A DNA stretch of 64,000 nt from Lindgomyces ingoldianus (taxonomy: Eukaryota > Ascomycota > Dothideomycetes > Pleosporales > Lindgomycetaceae): assembly GCF_010093535.1 (NCBI RefSeq), contig NW_022985163.1, forward strand, positions 2,207,285 through 2,271,284. Reading direction: 5' to 3'. The translations under genes and the position numbers were made by a program. Position 1 is the stretch's first letter. The number at the start of each line of letters is the position of its first letter. Positions 1 to 11,436 of this stretch are shown piece after piece. A model generated the notes under the pieces. That model searched no databases and was not told the DNA's origin. It saw only the letters and a list, made by a program, of their open reading frames with translations.

Positions 1-1618
1 AAGTTAGGGGCTCTGTCCTTACAATGATCTGGAGGCTATAACAGGGCTTCCAACGGGCCGTACTACGGTCCGTACATAGTGAACCGTAACGGTCACGTGT
101 TCAGTACGAACGTACCGAGTTCGTGAGCCGTACCGTACGTTTAATGATGCCCTAGGTACGGTACGTAGTACGGATCGTATTACCCTTTTAGGAAGTTTGT
201 ATACACGGTTATGTTACACCTATCCAACCCCTAAGTACCCTAGGCTTGGCACGGGGTATATAGGCTCCTCGGCCTCTGTACCTCTGCCTCTAACCCTAAG
301 GTTTACTCTTGTTACCCCCTATCCTGCATTCCCTCTCTATGACCTGTGTTTCCTAATTAATACCCCTTACACCACACCTCTTGCTGCCTTACAGGCCTTA
401 TCTAGTCCTATCTGCTCTTGTTACTAGGGAGAACTAGTTATTTTATAGTTAATTAGACCTTAATCTTGCGTCTCTAGAGACCTATAGTCTTAGCTGTTTT
501 AACTAGAGTACAGCGTACTTTAATTAAATTGTACTACTTGTACAGATCACGTGAGCTGTAACAGTTACAATACGTACACCTACCTCTCCTCCTCCCTGTC
601 GTACAAACGTACACAAAATCTCACCCGTACAGGCCTCAAAATCGCCCAATCGTACAGTACTACGCCTCGCTGGAAGCCCTGGGCTATAAGCTGACCCTAG
701 AATATTTAAAGAGCTAGACTAAGAAAGCGGCTCAGATTGACGAATCTGGATTCTATCGTAACATTCATGGGGTCTACCCAGATTAGTGAGCATAAATTTT
801 GTGAAGGCAGACAATATGAATGCTTTGAAGATTGCGATTCTGGCTTAAGTGATGTGATTCAGGTGAAGCTCTCTCAGACTCCTCGAAGTAATCGCAAGCG
901 GCAAAAGGTCAGCCATACACCCAGACGTATGAACAAGCAAGTTTGTGGCGCTTTCAAGGTCCAACTTGACTTAACTGATAACCTGCTTTGGTTAATGACC
1001 TCCTTTATAGGTTTAACGCACCTAATTAGGAATAACGCTTCTCTCTGACAGTAAATTTGACTTGCTTGTTGACATGTCTGCATTTACTAAGCATAGCAGA
1101 TGAATATATAGGTGGATATTTGTACGTGTGGCAGAAGGGTGGGTTACGTGACTAATTCCATCTTATTCTTCCCTGATAGTTCTTCCATATCACCTGTAGC
1201 CTCAACATCTTCATCTTCTGCGGCCTTCCCAGATTGAGTAGCACTCAGGAGTGTCACTCCTTAGTTATGGTCCAAAGTCTAAAGCACTCCATTCTTGTTC
1301 CATAATCAACACTTTCTACGCCGAATTATTAACACGAATGCCAACGATACATTCATCCGATCTTCCCACTCCACATCCATTGTGCCCAGTGGCGTGTTCG
1401 ATCTTACTTCCGGCCTTAGGAGGCAGCCAGCCTAGTTGTTAGAAATTGAACCGACCACGTCCCACTTCTTGTTTTTCTGTAAGCTAACAAATGGCTTGCC
1501 TGCGATCTTTGTCCTAGTGACCATACATACCACCGCGAATTTGGTACAGTAGGTGCCAGGAAGTGATCATCCTCCGCACCGTGCGCAAGCGAATACGATC
1601 TGCCCACGCAGTTTTCTA
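1..1618. other. Left flank, mostly non-coding, rich in CGTAC/GTACGG motifs
   Basis: This stretch has ordinary base composition and is not RIP-mutated, unlike what follows. Positions 40-180 and 540-665 are dense in short palindromic motifs built on GTACG/CGTAC and two CACGTG sites, resembling the subterminal repeats of some DNA transposons, including the hAT element at 14834-17948. Apart from the decayed reading frame at about 661-960 I recognise no gene. The open frames at 197-427 and 1251-1442 have no recognisable domain and no support beyond being open. Confidence 0.5.
661..960 (+). pseudogene. Decayed reading frame of unknown function
   Basis: Reading from 661 gives a protein-like stretch (YASLEALGYKLTLEYLKS, then TKKAAQIDESGFYRNIHG) broken by one TAG at 715-717. 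It ends at stops near 784, after which similar-looking coding sequence continues in another frame (DNMNALKIAILA near 810-845). The composition is protein-like, and the single stop plus frame change suggests a decayed gene or transposase fragment rather than chance. I do not recognise the family. The CGTAC-rich motifs just upstream would fit a transposon end, which is inference only. Confidence 0.35.
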
Positions 1619-1929
1619 TAACGTACTTCATGGGCGAGTTGCTCACACACCTGAGTCGCTTACTTTTGCCAAGACCCCACTAAACTACCCTTCCTACACT
1701 AATGCATTCCCCACAACACTACTTAGACGCGCTAAAAGAATGTTAGATACAGCTTACACTTTAAGCTTTTAAATAAGACATAAAACTTTTAAAGAAATGT
1801 GCTATAGCTATATATAAAGTTTTATAAAAAATAATAAATAACTATAGCGCTAGACAACCTTTACAAGCTAATTCTATAGCTAAATTATAAAGGCTAGGTA
1901 ATAAAAAGAAGCAGGTGATTGTTAAGACT

Positions 1930-2247
1930 TGTCACGATTGTGCACGAGTAAGGTTATAGAGCTTCACAGAGGTCTAGTTTAATTACTACGTGAGGTATTA
2001 TAGTAGGTACAAGACGTTGTGTAAGGAACAGAAAGGTTTAGAAGAAAATTAGTAATTAAATACTTAGCTTAAAAGTTTAAGTGCTTTAAGTATAAATTAA
2101 GCTTATTTTAAGTTTAGTTAGTGTTAAAGCAGTTTATACTTAAGTTTATGTCTATGTTATGTTATATTTATGTTAGACGTGCACTAATAATACTCTAGTA
2201 CACGTCTAATATAGTTATGTCTAGGATCTAGGGAGGATACTATAACA
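1930..2247 (-). repeat. Left LTR (3' LTR in element sense)
   Basis: This 318-bp LTR is colinear with 7600-7917 and has the same length. Its outer end (TGTCACGATTG) keeps C and G, whereas the matching inner end of the other LTR reads with T and A at the same positions. Its own inner end (TATAACA) is mutated relative to the outer end of the other LTR (CGTGACA). Confidence 0.92.
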
Positions 2248-2289
2248 GTACCCCCCCTCTTATTAAGAAGGAAGTCCTTTACATTAGTA

Positions 2290-5200
2290 GTTCTAGCATT
2301 AAGTTGTCTTTATTAGAGTATAGGTTTAGTTTAGATAGGTATTAGGTGTAAAATTAAGTTACTATAAAGTTTTTTTATAAGGCTTCTACAGGTTTTTACA
2401 ACAGTTTATTATATTTAGTCTATTTTATAAAGTATTTATAGATATATTTTTTTTTATTAAACTAGATCTATTTAACATCTTTTATAATATATTTTAGTTT
2501 ATTATTTATAATAATAAGTTTAAGTAGTAGGTTTAGCTGTCTAGGTAAATAGTTAGATTTAAAAGCTACTTAGCGTAGTAATAATATGTAAAACACAGAG
2601 TGTATCTTTATGCTGTTAGGTAGGATTAATTAGTAAGTGTGTAATAAAACTATATAAGCTACTATAAAAGGGCTAAAGTTTTTTTAATTAAGTTTTTTTA
2701 ATTATTAGTTTATTTAAATATTTCTAGCGTCTAGCTAAACCTTCTTGCTAGCTGCATACGCAGGGGCAGGAGTTTAAAATTAGTTTATGTACTCTTATTA
2801 AAAAGCTTAAGCCTATGTAAGCTTTTTATAAACATATTTAGATATATTTTAGATTTTATTAATAAGTTTATTTATGTCTATTACTTATATAGATTAATAA
2901 GTTAGTTAAGGGGTATTTATAAGTAGTTTAAATTCTATTTAGGGGTAGTATCTATAGTTTACTAAGAATAGGGATACTTATATTAATTTAGATGTTATGT
3001 TATTACCTTTAAACTATGCTATAGCTAACTATTTTACTTAGTTATCTTACTAGTAGTTTATGTATGCTTATAAGACTTATTTTATTATAGTGTTTATATT
3101 TTTAGTCTAGCTATTAGTCTCTAGGTAAAAAGCTATAGATAGATAAAGGATAATTTAAAGCTGTTTATAAAGTTTATTCTAAAAGGCTAAGACAAACTAT
3201 GTACCTCTATCTAATATAATTATGTTAGGCAGGCTATAGTAAACTTATACATATTAGTAGAATAACTAGGCTATATTAGAGGCAGTTATAGAGGAACATA
3301 GTATTAAGTGTTAATACTTAGTTAAGTAATTAATAACTACTATAATATTTATATACTTTTTAGATAAAGGTAAGTTTATAATAAAATTAATTAATATATC
3401 TTTCTAAGCTTATTTAAAAATTAGAAGTAGTTTAAGTAGGCTATTATACCTTTTTTAAAAGGCCTTTACTTTACAGTAAGTATAGCAACATAATACATAT
3501 TAGCGTATAGTATAGAACATGCGGGGCTAGTAGTACTCTCTCTGTAGTAGGTTAAGAGTCTTTTCTCTGCCTAAGTGTCCTTTAACAGGCAAGTTATGTA
3601 TAATTTAGAGTAGTTTAATTCTTAGTTTATTAAAATTAAAAATTATAAGTTAGTTATAGTAATATAACTTACTATTTTAGTTTTTATAGTTAGCTAGTGT
3701 TACCTTTTTTAACTAACTAGCGCTATTTTAAAGTAGGTCTAAGGTTTCTTAAATAAATTTATTATTTAAATACTTATTAGTAATAATCTAATTAATTATT
3801 TAATTTATTTTATTTAGGTTAAGGTCTAAAAATAGCTTAAGTTAAAGTAGAGTTTAGTGTTAAGCCTTTTACACTTTTTTTTAAGTAAAGATGTTTTAAA
3901 ATTGCTTTATAAAGGCATCTAGTTTCTCTCTGTTTTAACTAGAATAATAAGTAATTTTAAAATTAAAATAAAATAAGTATTTAAACTAATAAGCTTATTA
4001 GTAGCTAAGTTATTTTATAGTTATAAAGTACTATAAGTTTTTATAGTTAGATAAAACCTATATTAGATGCGCTGCACCTTCTAGTTTAGGTTGCTATTGT
4101 TTAAAGCAGCGTACTATAGTAAGTAATTTTTTGTTATAGATTTTATAATTACTTTTTATAAGACTTATTCTTTTTAAGAAGTATGTAATAGGCTTAATAG
4201 TCCTATCTAGCTTAGTCTAGGAGAGAACTCCTGCTACTATGTAGTCTAAGGCATTAGCTTCTACAAGTATTAGTAGTTTAAAGTTAAAGTAGTAGAGTAT
4301 TAAAGCTTTAGTAAAGGCTTTTTTTAGCTAGTTAAAAAACTATTAGTAATTTAAGTTAAAGTTAAATTAAACTTTTTTTTTAGTAAGTGTAATTATAAAG
4401 CTTACTAGCTATAAAAAGTTATTAATAAATTATTAGTAAAAGTTAGTAAATTTTATAAAAGCTTAAATGTCTTTTATGTTTTTTAGGTATTACTAATTTA
4501 GCATAGTCTAAACCTTAATAGGGTTTATTTAGATGCTATTTATAAAGATTACATATTCTAAATATGTAACCTTTAATTAGTAGAACTTACATTTATCTAT
4601 GTTAAGTTATAGACCTGCTTTTTCTATAGCTTTTAGCACTAGGCGTACATGCTATTTATGCTCTAAAAGGCTATTACTGTAGATTAAAATATTATTAATA
4701 TACATAGTGCAGAACATGTCTAGGTAAGGTTAGAGTAAGTTATTTATAAAATGTTAAAAAGTACTAGGCGCGTTAGCTAAGCTAAAGAGCATTACTAAGT
4801 ACTTAAATAGTTTATATTAGGTTTAAAACACTATTAGCTACTTATTACCTTTTACTATTTTTAGCTTATTAAAGGTAGTAATAATATCTAACTTTATAAA
4901 ATACTTTACTTTACTTAGTTAGCTTANNNNNNNNNNACCTGCTTTTTCTATAGCTTTTAGCACTAGGCGTACATGCTATTTATGCTCTAAAAGGCTATTA
5001 CTGTAGATTAAAATATTATTAATATACATAGTGCAGAACATGTCTAGGTAAGGTTAGAGTAAGTTATTTATAAAATGTTAAAAAGTACTAGGCGCGTTAG
5101 CTAAGCTAAAGAGCATTACTAAGTACTTAAATAGTTTATATTAGGTTTAAAACACTATTAGCTACTTATTACCTTTTACTATTTTTAGCTTATTAAAGGT

Positions 5201-7590
5201 AGTAATAATATCTAACTTTATAAAATACTTTACTTTACTTAGTTAGCTTAAGGTTTTCTATAAAAAAAAAATTAAGTATTAGTTTTTAATAGTAATAGTA
5301 TTTAGTTTTTAGTAGTTAATGCAGAATTAAAGCTTACCTTTAAGTTTTTTTATAAATAGTATAAGTAACACTACTAGTAAGAAGCTAGCTTAAATAAACT
5401 CTTTTTTTAAGTTCTTGTTAAAGTATTTTTAAAGCACTTTTAATTTATTTAGTAACATTTTATATAGTAGCCTATAACTAGGTTATTTACTAGGCTTAAA
5501 GGTTATTTAGTAATTATATAGACATTATATTAAAAGCTTATTAAACTTATTTTAAAAAAAAACATGTAATAAGTTATAGTAGTTTTAAAGGACTATTATT
5601 TTTAAGTTAGTGTATTTTTAGAGAGCTAAAGCTTAGTCTATATTAGAAATTATAACTGCGTAGATTTTATAATCTAGTTATTAAGCTAGGGTTACAAATA
5701 AAGCAGGTTTTATATAGCAGATGTCTATCTACTGTTTAAGTCCTAGTTTATGTCTAAATTAAGTAAGTAAAAGTTCTTTAAAAGCTTTCTTTTTTTTAAG
5801 TTTAAGTAATTATTAAATTATTTTACATAGCTTATTTTAGTAAAAGGCCTAGCTTATTAGCCTTACTTAAGTAGTTTTTTTTAAGTTATTAAAAAGTAAG
5901 TCTAAAAACCTTCTATATTAAGTGCTATTTAAGTGTTATTTAAGTGTAAGTGTAAGTATACATTTTAGCATTTAAAAAAGTTAAAGTTTAAAACTTACTC
6001 TTAGTAATTAAAGGCAACTTTATGCTAATACAGCTATAGTTGTCTTAGAATTAAGTTATAACATTCTATGTTTATTACATAAAGCTTAATCTACTCCTTA
6101 TAGTGTTAGTAGGTAATTATAATAGTTATAGTATAAAAAATAGAACCTTTTTTAAGTTATTTTTTATTAAATCTAGTTAAGTAAATTATTTAAGTAAGCA
6201 GTATTAATTAGAGATTTAGTTTATACGCTAGTTCTTTATTAATGTAACTTATGCTGTTTACTTTTAAGTTAATAAAAGCTTATATTAAGGCTAATATAGT
6301 TTTTTATTATAAATATATAAGAATATTAACTTAGTACTTCTAGTTATTAGTAGAGGACTTAGCCTATAAGTTAGTAAAGATCTAGTGTTAAATTAGTCCT
6401 AAGAGGCAACTTAGCCCTAAAACAAGCCTTTTTGCAGGCTCCTACTACTATAGCTGTAGCTATGTTAAGAGTAGTAAAAAAGATTAGAGCTTAAATATAA
6501 GTTAAAGCCCTTATAAAAATAAAATTAAAATAGTAAAAATCTTTAATAAGTGCTAGCAGCGCTACTTGTGTAGACTTAAAAAAGAGAAATAAAGTAGTTT
6601 TAAAAAATATAACTATACTTACTACACTTAAAGTATTAACTTTTTTTTTTATAATTTTTACACTTTTTAAAACTAACTAAAGCATAATTTAAATTAATTT
6701 TTATTATATTAAGGTCCTTATTTATAACTGCGCTAGTTTAGGGGTGTATTAGGGCTTGTACAGGGAGGAACCTTATGTTATTATTATAGGTAGTAATTAG
6801 GTTTGCATACGCATTAAGGTTGTTTAGAAGAGGTTCTTCTACTATAGCGCGTTATAGTTTAGTTAAGAGGGAGTTATATAAGGCTATAATTAGACCTATT
6901 TTATTTAGGCCTATATTAAATGCAAGTTAGCAGAACTTAGTAAAGTGTAAAGTAAAGCTTTTTTTTTTTTATTATAAAGTGTTTAGGTAACTTAGAGCTA
7001 TTAACTTTTTATTTAAGTCTTTATAAGTTACTTATAAAAACACTATAAATTAATCTAGGTTAATAATATTTTTATTTATTAGTAAGTTAATTAAAGCTAT
7101 TATATTATAGTTAAGTTAAAAGTAAGCATATAGTAACTAAAAGTGTTTAGAAGAGAATTAGTCTATATTTCCTTTAAGTTTATATTAGAGCTTATATAAA
7201 AAGAAAGGTAGGTCTTTTTATTTTCTATTAAACAGTAAAGGATTAAAGAGTTAGTTAGATTTTATTACTAAGTTAGAAAGGTTATAGGTTATAGGCAGCA
7301 TTAAGTAGAAAAGAGTTAAGCTATCTCTAAACTTCTAGGTAAGCTTTAAGGCTAGTAAGTTCTTAGTTTCTACTACTATAATAAAAGTTAAAGTAGAAAT
7401 AGACTACTTAATAATGTAAAGCTATTTTTTAAAGTCTTTTTAAAAAGCTTTAAAGCTTATAATATAGTAGCTTTTTTATAAAGTAAGTGCTTTTTAAAAA
7501 GCTTTTTAGCTTACTTTAATAGCTTAGAGTTATGTAAGTACTAAGCTTATTAAATTAGATTTAAAAGCTATTCTTAGCTAAGGTTTTAAC
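2290..7590 (-). pseudogene. Decayed gag-pol of the Ty3/gypsy element at 1930-7917
   Basis: Minus-strand reading shows remnants of pol in Ty3 order. Reverse transcriptase lies around 4600-5300, with the YxDD box now reading YINN followed by ILIYS (near 4680-4706 and again in the artefactual copy). The integrase HHCC zinc-finger region lies around 3460-3620, with both cysteines and spaced histidines still readable. Near 2330-2480 there is a decayed segment whose spacing and terminal KP resemble a chromodomain, which is the basis for the chromovirus-like call; this is the weakest part. Stops are TAG/TAA throughout, as expected for C-to-T and G-to-A changes. I could not place gag exactly in 5700-7590. 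Confidence 0.75.
4613..5250. other. Assembly artefact: 314-bp exact duplication around a 10-N gap
   Basis: Positions 4613-4926 and 4937-5250 appear identical, base for base, on either side of ten Ns (4927-4936). Both copies carry the same reverse-transcriptase segment and the same RIP mutations. A real duplication in RIP-mutated DNA would be expected to differ. The simplest reading is that two contigs overlapping by 314 bp were joined with a gap instead of being merged. Confidence 0.9.
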
Positions 7591-7599
7591 ATAATGTAA

Positions 7600-7917
7600 T
7601 ATTATAATTATGCATAAGTAAGGTTATAAAGCTTTATAGAGGTCTAGTTTAATTACTACATAAAGTATTATAGTAGGTACAAGACATTATGTAAGAAATA
7701 GAAAAGTTTAAAAGAAAATTAGTAATTAAATACTTAGCTTAGAAGTCTAAGCGCTTTAGGTATAAATTAAGCCTATTCTAGGTTTAGTTAGTGTTAAAGC
7801 AGTTTATGCTTAAGTTTATGTCTGTGTTGTGTTGTGTTTGTGTCAGACGTGCACTAATAATACTCTAGTACGCGTCTGATACGGTTATGTCTGGGATCCG
7901 GGGAGGATACCGTGACA
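7600..7917 (-). repeat. Right LTR (5' LTR in element sense)
   Basis: This 318-bp LTR pairs with 1930-2247. Its first 20 bases match the left LTR once C-to-T and G-to-A changes are allowed. Its outer 100 bp (about 7815-7917) keeps normal GC content and ends GGATACCGTGACA, while the matching inner part of the left LTR is heavily mutated. Confidence 0.92.
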
Positions 7918-8693
7918 AGACTATACTTAAGCTATATGCGCAAGGAATTTCCCCTTAGATAGCATTTATAGCTAATATAGCTAATTCTTTGCGCGCTAAG
8001 CGTAATCTAGGCTATGTTTACATAAACTAGCCTAGTATGTTTATAAAGCGTTATTTAGAGCTTAAAGTAACATTTAAGTGTAAGTATAACTATAAAAGAG
8101 CTCTCTATAAGAGTCCTAGAGTAATTTAAAGTAAGTTTAGCCTTATAAAGAATATTAAAGCTAAGTATAGCATCTAGAATAATAACATATATAACTTTAG
8201 CAAAATAGAGTTTATAATTAGCTAGATATCTCTTAACTATACTTGCGCTTAAAACTTTACTTTAAGCTTTAAATAACACTTTACAAACATACTAGGCTAG
8301 TTTATGCAAACATAGCCTAGATTATGCTTAGCGCACAAAGAATTAGCTATATTAGCTATAAATGCTATCTAAGGGGAAATTCCTTACGCATATAGCTTAA
8401 GTATAGTCTTAATAATTACCTACTTCTTTTTATTACCTAGCTTTTATAATTTAGCTGTAGAATTAGCTTATAAAGGTTGTCTAGTGCTATAGTTATTTAT
8501 TATCTTTTATAAGACTTTATATATAGCTATAGCACATTTCTTTAAGAGTTTTATGTCTTATTTAAAAGCTTAAAGCGCAAGCTGTATCTAACATTCTTTT
8601 AGCATGTCTAAGTAGTGTTATGGGGAATGCATTAGTGTAGGAAGGGTAGTTTAGTAGGGTCTTGGCAAAAGTAAGCAACTTAGGTGTGTAAGC

Positions 8694-8973
8694 TGTAACG
8701 ATTCTCGTTCCATCTCAGGTCGCCCGGAACCTCCGGAAGGCCCCCGTATCGGCCCCGACCCCGACCTGGCCCCGACCCCTGCTGTACCCCTATTCCTTCA
8801 TGTATTTAGTCGCACCTCGCCCCGTAGCTAGCTCGGTAGTTTTCTGATATCCTTTCGTACTAGGCCTATAGGTGTCAATGGCATTCCCAGGTTCAGAGTC
8901 CCCACGCACTCCCATATGCCTCTGAGTGGATTCCCACCGCATTCGGACCCATTGTCTTGCCTGCGCCGTTACA
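8694..8973. mobile_element. Solo LTR, GC-rich, 280 bp
   Basis: The ends are TGTAACG and CGTTACA, with a perfect 5-bp target duplication TAAGC at 8689-8693 and 8974-8978. There is no internal region, so this is a solo LTR left by recombination. It sits inside the right end of foldback copy 1. Unlike its surroundings it is GC-rich (many CCCCGACC tracts) and shows no RIP, so it either arrived late or is too short to be a RIP substrate. No partner copy is seen in the window. Confidence 0.85.
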
Positions 8974-9000
8974 TAAGCAACTCGCCCATGAAGTACGTTA

Positions 9001-10140
9001 AGGATTTTAGGGATAAATTGCAATTAAAAATTAAAGCTTTTAATTTATATAATAGAATTAATAATAGAGAATCTTTTAAAGTAGCAATTATTTACTAGCA
9101 GGTAAAGCCTCCCTAGGCAGCCCTAACGTCAGCAACGCGCTAGGGCATAGATAATATACACTTCTGCTAATCTTCTAGCTTTAACCTATTCTACTTGTTC
9201 TTTAGAATAGACTTTATTTTTTTTAATATTACTTATTTAGTGTCTTTTTTTTAAAATCTAAATTTTTATAATGCGCTAGAAGTTTTTAATAGAATTTAAA
9301 TTAAGACTTTATGCTAGCTACACTATATAATCTATGTAAAGCTTTTTTTAGAAACCTGCAGTTATCTTTAACTTATAGTATAAAGCTTTATTCTTTTACT
9401 ATAACATAATACTATGTTTTTTAAAGACTTTAGCATAAAATAGCTATGTGTAAGTAGCTAAAACTTTATTATAGTATCTTTTTAAGTTTATTTACTTACC
9501 TTAAGGCAGTATAACTAGCTCTAACTTAAAATTCTAGAATATAGCTACCTATACTCTAACAAAGCTTCTTCTACTTTTAAAAGTAAGCTTTAGGTATTAA
9601 GATTTATACACACATAATGCCTTTTTTTTCTACTTGCAGTATTAAGTAGTAGAGATAAGTCCTACTTTAAAAGTTAATTTATTAAAAAAGTAAATATATT
9701 TAAAGTTATTATTATTCTAAGTTTTTATGTAAGCACTTTAGTAATAATAATTAAGCTTATAAAAGGGCTTAAGGTAAAGCTTAGCGCATAGTTTAAATGC
9801 ATAGTACTTATTTTTTTATAGGTATTACTTTACTATATTAACGCAGATTACAGTTATTATTTTTTTAAAAGTAGTAAGTACTTTATATGTTTTAAAAAGA
9901 AACTGCTTTAGGTGTTATACTAATTATTACTTTATGTGCTTATTAAGCTTTAAAAGTTTCTTTATGTAATAGGCCTTTTTTTAAGGCTTATTTTTATATT
10001 TTTGTAACTGCTTAAGTATTAACTTAATTAATAAAATTAGAATAAAAAAAGTTTTTTATATTTTTAAAAAGCTAAAACTAATATAAGAGAGCGCTTAGAT
10101 GCTAGTAAGAGTAGGCTTATTATATTCACAGTAAGCAGTT
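9001..10140. repeat. AT-rich, RIP-like transposon remnant, unclassified
   Basis: TA-rich sequence with scattered stops in all frames. I found no LTR, terminal inverted repeat or readable domain. It begins directly after the TA duplication of foldback copy 1 and grades into ordinary sequence near 10140. It may be one half of the element into which the foldback inserted, but the DNA left of 1619 is not AT-rich, so the other half is not evident. Confidence 0.5.
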
Positions 10141-11436
10141 TTAGGTTAGGAAGGCATGGTGGTAGTGTGGAGAAGGAGGAGAACGAGTGGTGCGGAAAAT
10201 TTTGAGGTGTGTGGGTTGACCCGATATAGTAAGTTAAGCGAGAGGATGATGACTTCTTGGCACCTATTGTACCCTCACCTACTGAGTGCAGCAACATCCA
10301 CCTCTTTCATACGAACTTTGCCATATTCTATCTTAATTTAGAAGCAGATTGTATCTTCCCGCTCAAACCTATATCTTCCGCTATCTTCTCGTATCTCCAG
10401 TTGAGTCTCCAAAATTCTTGGACACCAACAAGCTGAGCTCAGACGCCGTTTCGCCGAGATGCCGTATTCCCCTGTACACATACATCCTGGATCGTGCCGA
10501 AGTGAATTCGCGTCTGCATTACCAGCAGATCTTCTCTTAGAGAAGTTCTAGATGGCATTCATCATTGATAGCTTTGAAATTTTGCAAGTCACTGATGATG
10601 CTGCCAAGTTCGATTTACCCGTCTGGTACGAGCGAAATGGTACGCCGGAATCTGATCCGTGTTCATGGCTAATTCTGGTTAGGACGGACAGTGTAAGTGG
10701 ATATTTTGGTTCAGAGGTTTGGAGGAGAGTCGTCAAAACTGGCGGCTTACACTAAGCGCACATGCTTTGCTACGGATACATTTTTTCATTTATTTTCAAA
10801 CAAATGACTCCAAGGAAAAGAAATGTATAGGTTTAACATCTTATTATAGAATTCTCCTTCACGTTTAAAGGAGAGTGTAGTAACGCCGTAGAGGTGTGAC
10901 TTTTGAAGGAGGTAGTATCCTAGGTTATGTGCTCCAAAGAGTAATGATATCATGCCTTCCAATCTCCTCGGAAGTCCCACACAAAATACCTCTATCCATC
11001 CGACCTAAATTTATGCTGTCCCTCCTGTATGTCTCCAATACAAATGACGTGGAAAGCTCTCAATAGTCTAGTTGAAATGCCAGCACGACTTCTCCCCTTT
11101 CAAAATAGAGACTTATTCTGCTGCCATTATCATCTGCGTCTACATATATTAGATGTTTTACGAAAATTATTCCAAATGCTACTAGAAGAAAGTTCAGCAG
11201 TTAGGGTAAGGAGGAAATGTGCTAAGACTAAAATGGTATCGCCGGAAGGCGACGGATCCGTGCCGCATCAACCAAACATCAGTTCTGTCTGATTCTAATA
11301 CAGCCTACAGTGATTGCGCATGCGACTTAGGACGGGTGTTATATATTACCTTAGCGTATTCGAAATATCCTCTGGGAACCACCCCAACTTCTCTTCCAAT
11401 TCACGGCTTCTCCCTCACCAACTCTTGTTGCGAACG
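10141..11436. other. Intergenic, no supported gene
   Basis: Ordinary composition with several short open frames (for example 10349-10540 and 10552-10755) that carry no recognisable domain. A TATATA stretch near 11340 lies about 100 bp upstream of the P450 start and may belong to its promoter. Confidence 0.45.

Larger units (their letters stand above)
1930..7917 (-). mobile_element. Full-length RIP-mutated Ty3/gypsy LTR retrotransposon (chromovirus-like)
   Basis: Two 318-bp direct LTRs (1930-2247 and 7600-7917) bound the element. The outer ends are TGTCACG and CGTGACA, and a perfect 5-bp target duplication AGACT lies at 1925-1929 and 7918-7922. A polypurine tract on the minus strand (AAGAGGGGGGG, about 2251-2261) abuts the left LTR. 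Together with the reverse-transcriptase motif this puts the element on the minus strand. The order integrase (low coordinates) after reverse transcriptase is that of Ty3/gypsy. The interior is riddled with TA-producing transitions and cannot code. The true length is about 5.66 kb, because 314 bp are duplicated around an assembly gap. Confidence 0.93.
1621..8998. mobile_element. Foldback (long-inverted-repeat) element, copy 1, split by two insertions
   Basis: The outer ends are inverted copies of ACGTACTTCATGGGCGAGTT, each flanked by the dinucleotide TA (1619-1620 and 8999-9000), as for Tc1/mariner-type target duplications. The inverted arms run about 480 bp: the left arm is 1621-1929 plus about 7923-8098, and the right arm is about 8240-8998. 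A loop of about 140 bp lies between them. No transposase is visible, so it looks non-autonomous. The arms are interrupted by a Ty3/gypsy element (1930-7917) and a solo LTR (8694-8973). Removing both, with one target copy each, leaves about 1.1 kb. A second copy at 55077-63690 lacks both insertions and shows the uninterrupted sequence. Confidence 0.85.

Noticed and set aside
4613..5250. Tandem duplication within the retrotransposon
   Set aside because: Exact identity and the 10-N spacer point to an assembly error instead.
10552..10755. 67-codon plus-strand open frame upstream of the P450
   Set aside because: Reads protein-like in part but is short, has no recognisable family and a competing frame on the opposite strand.
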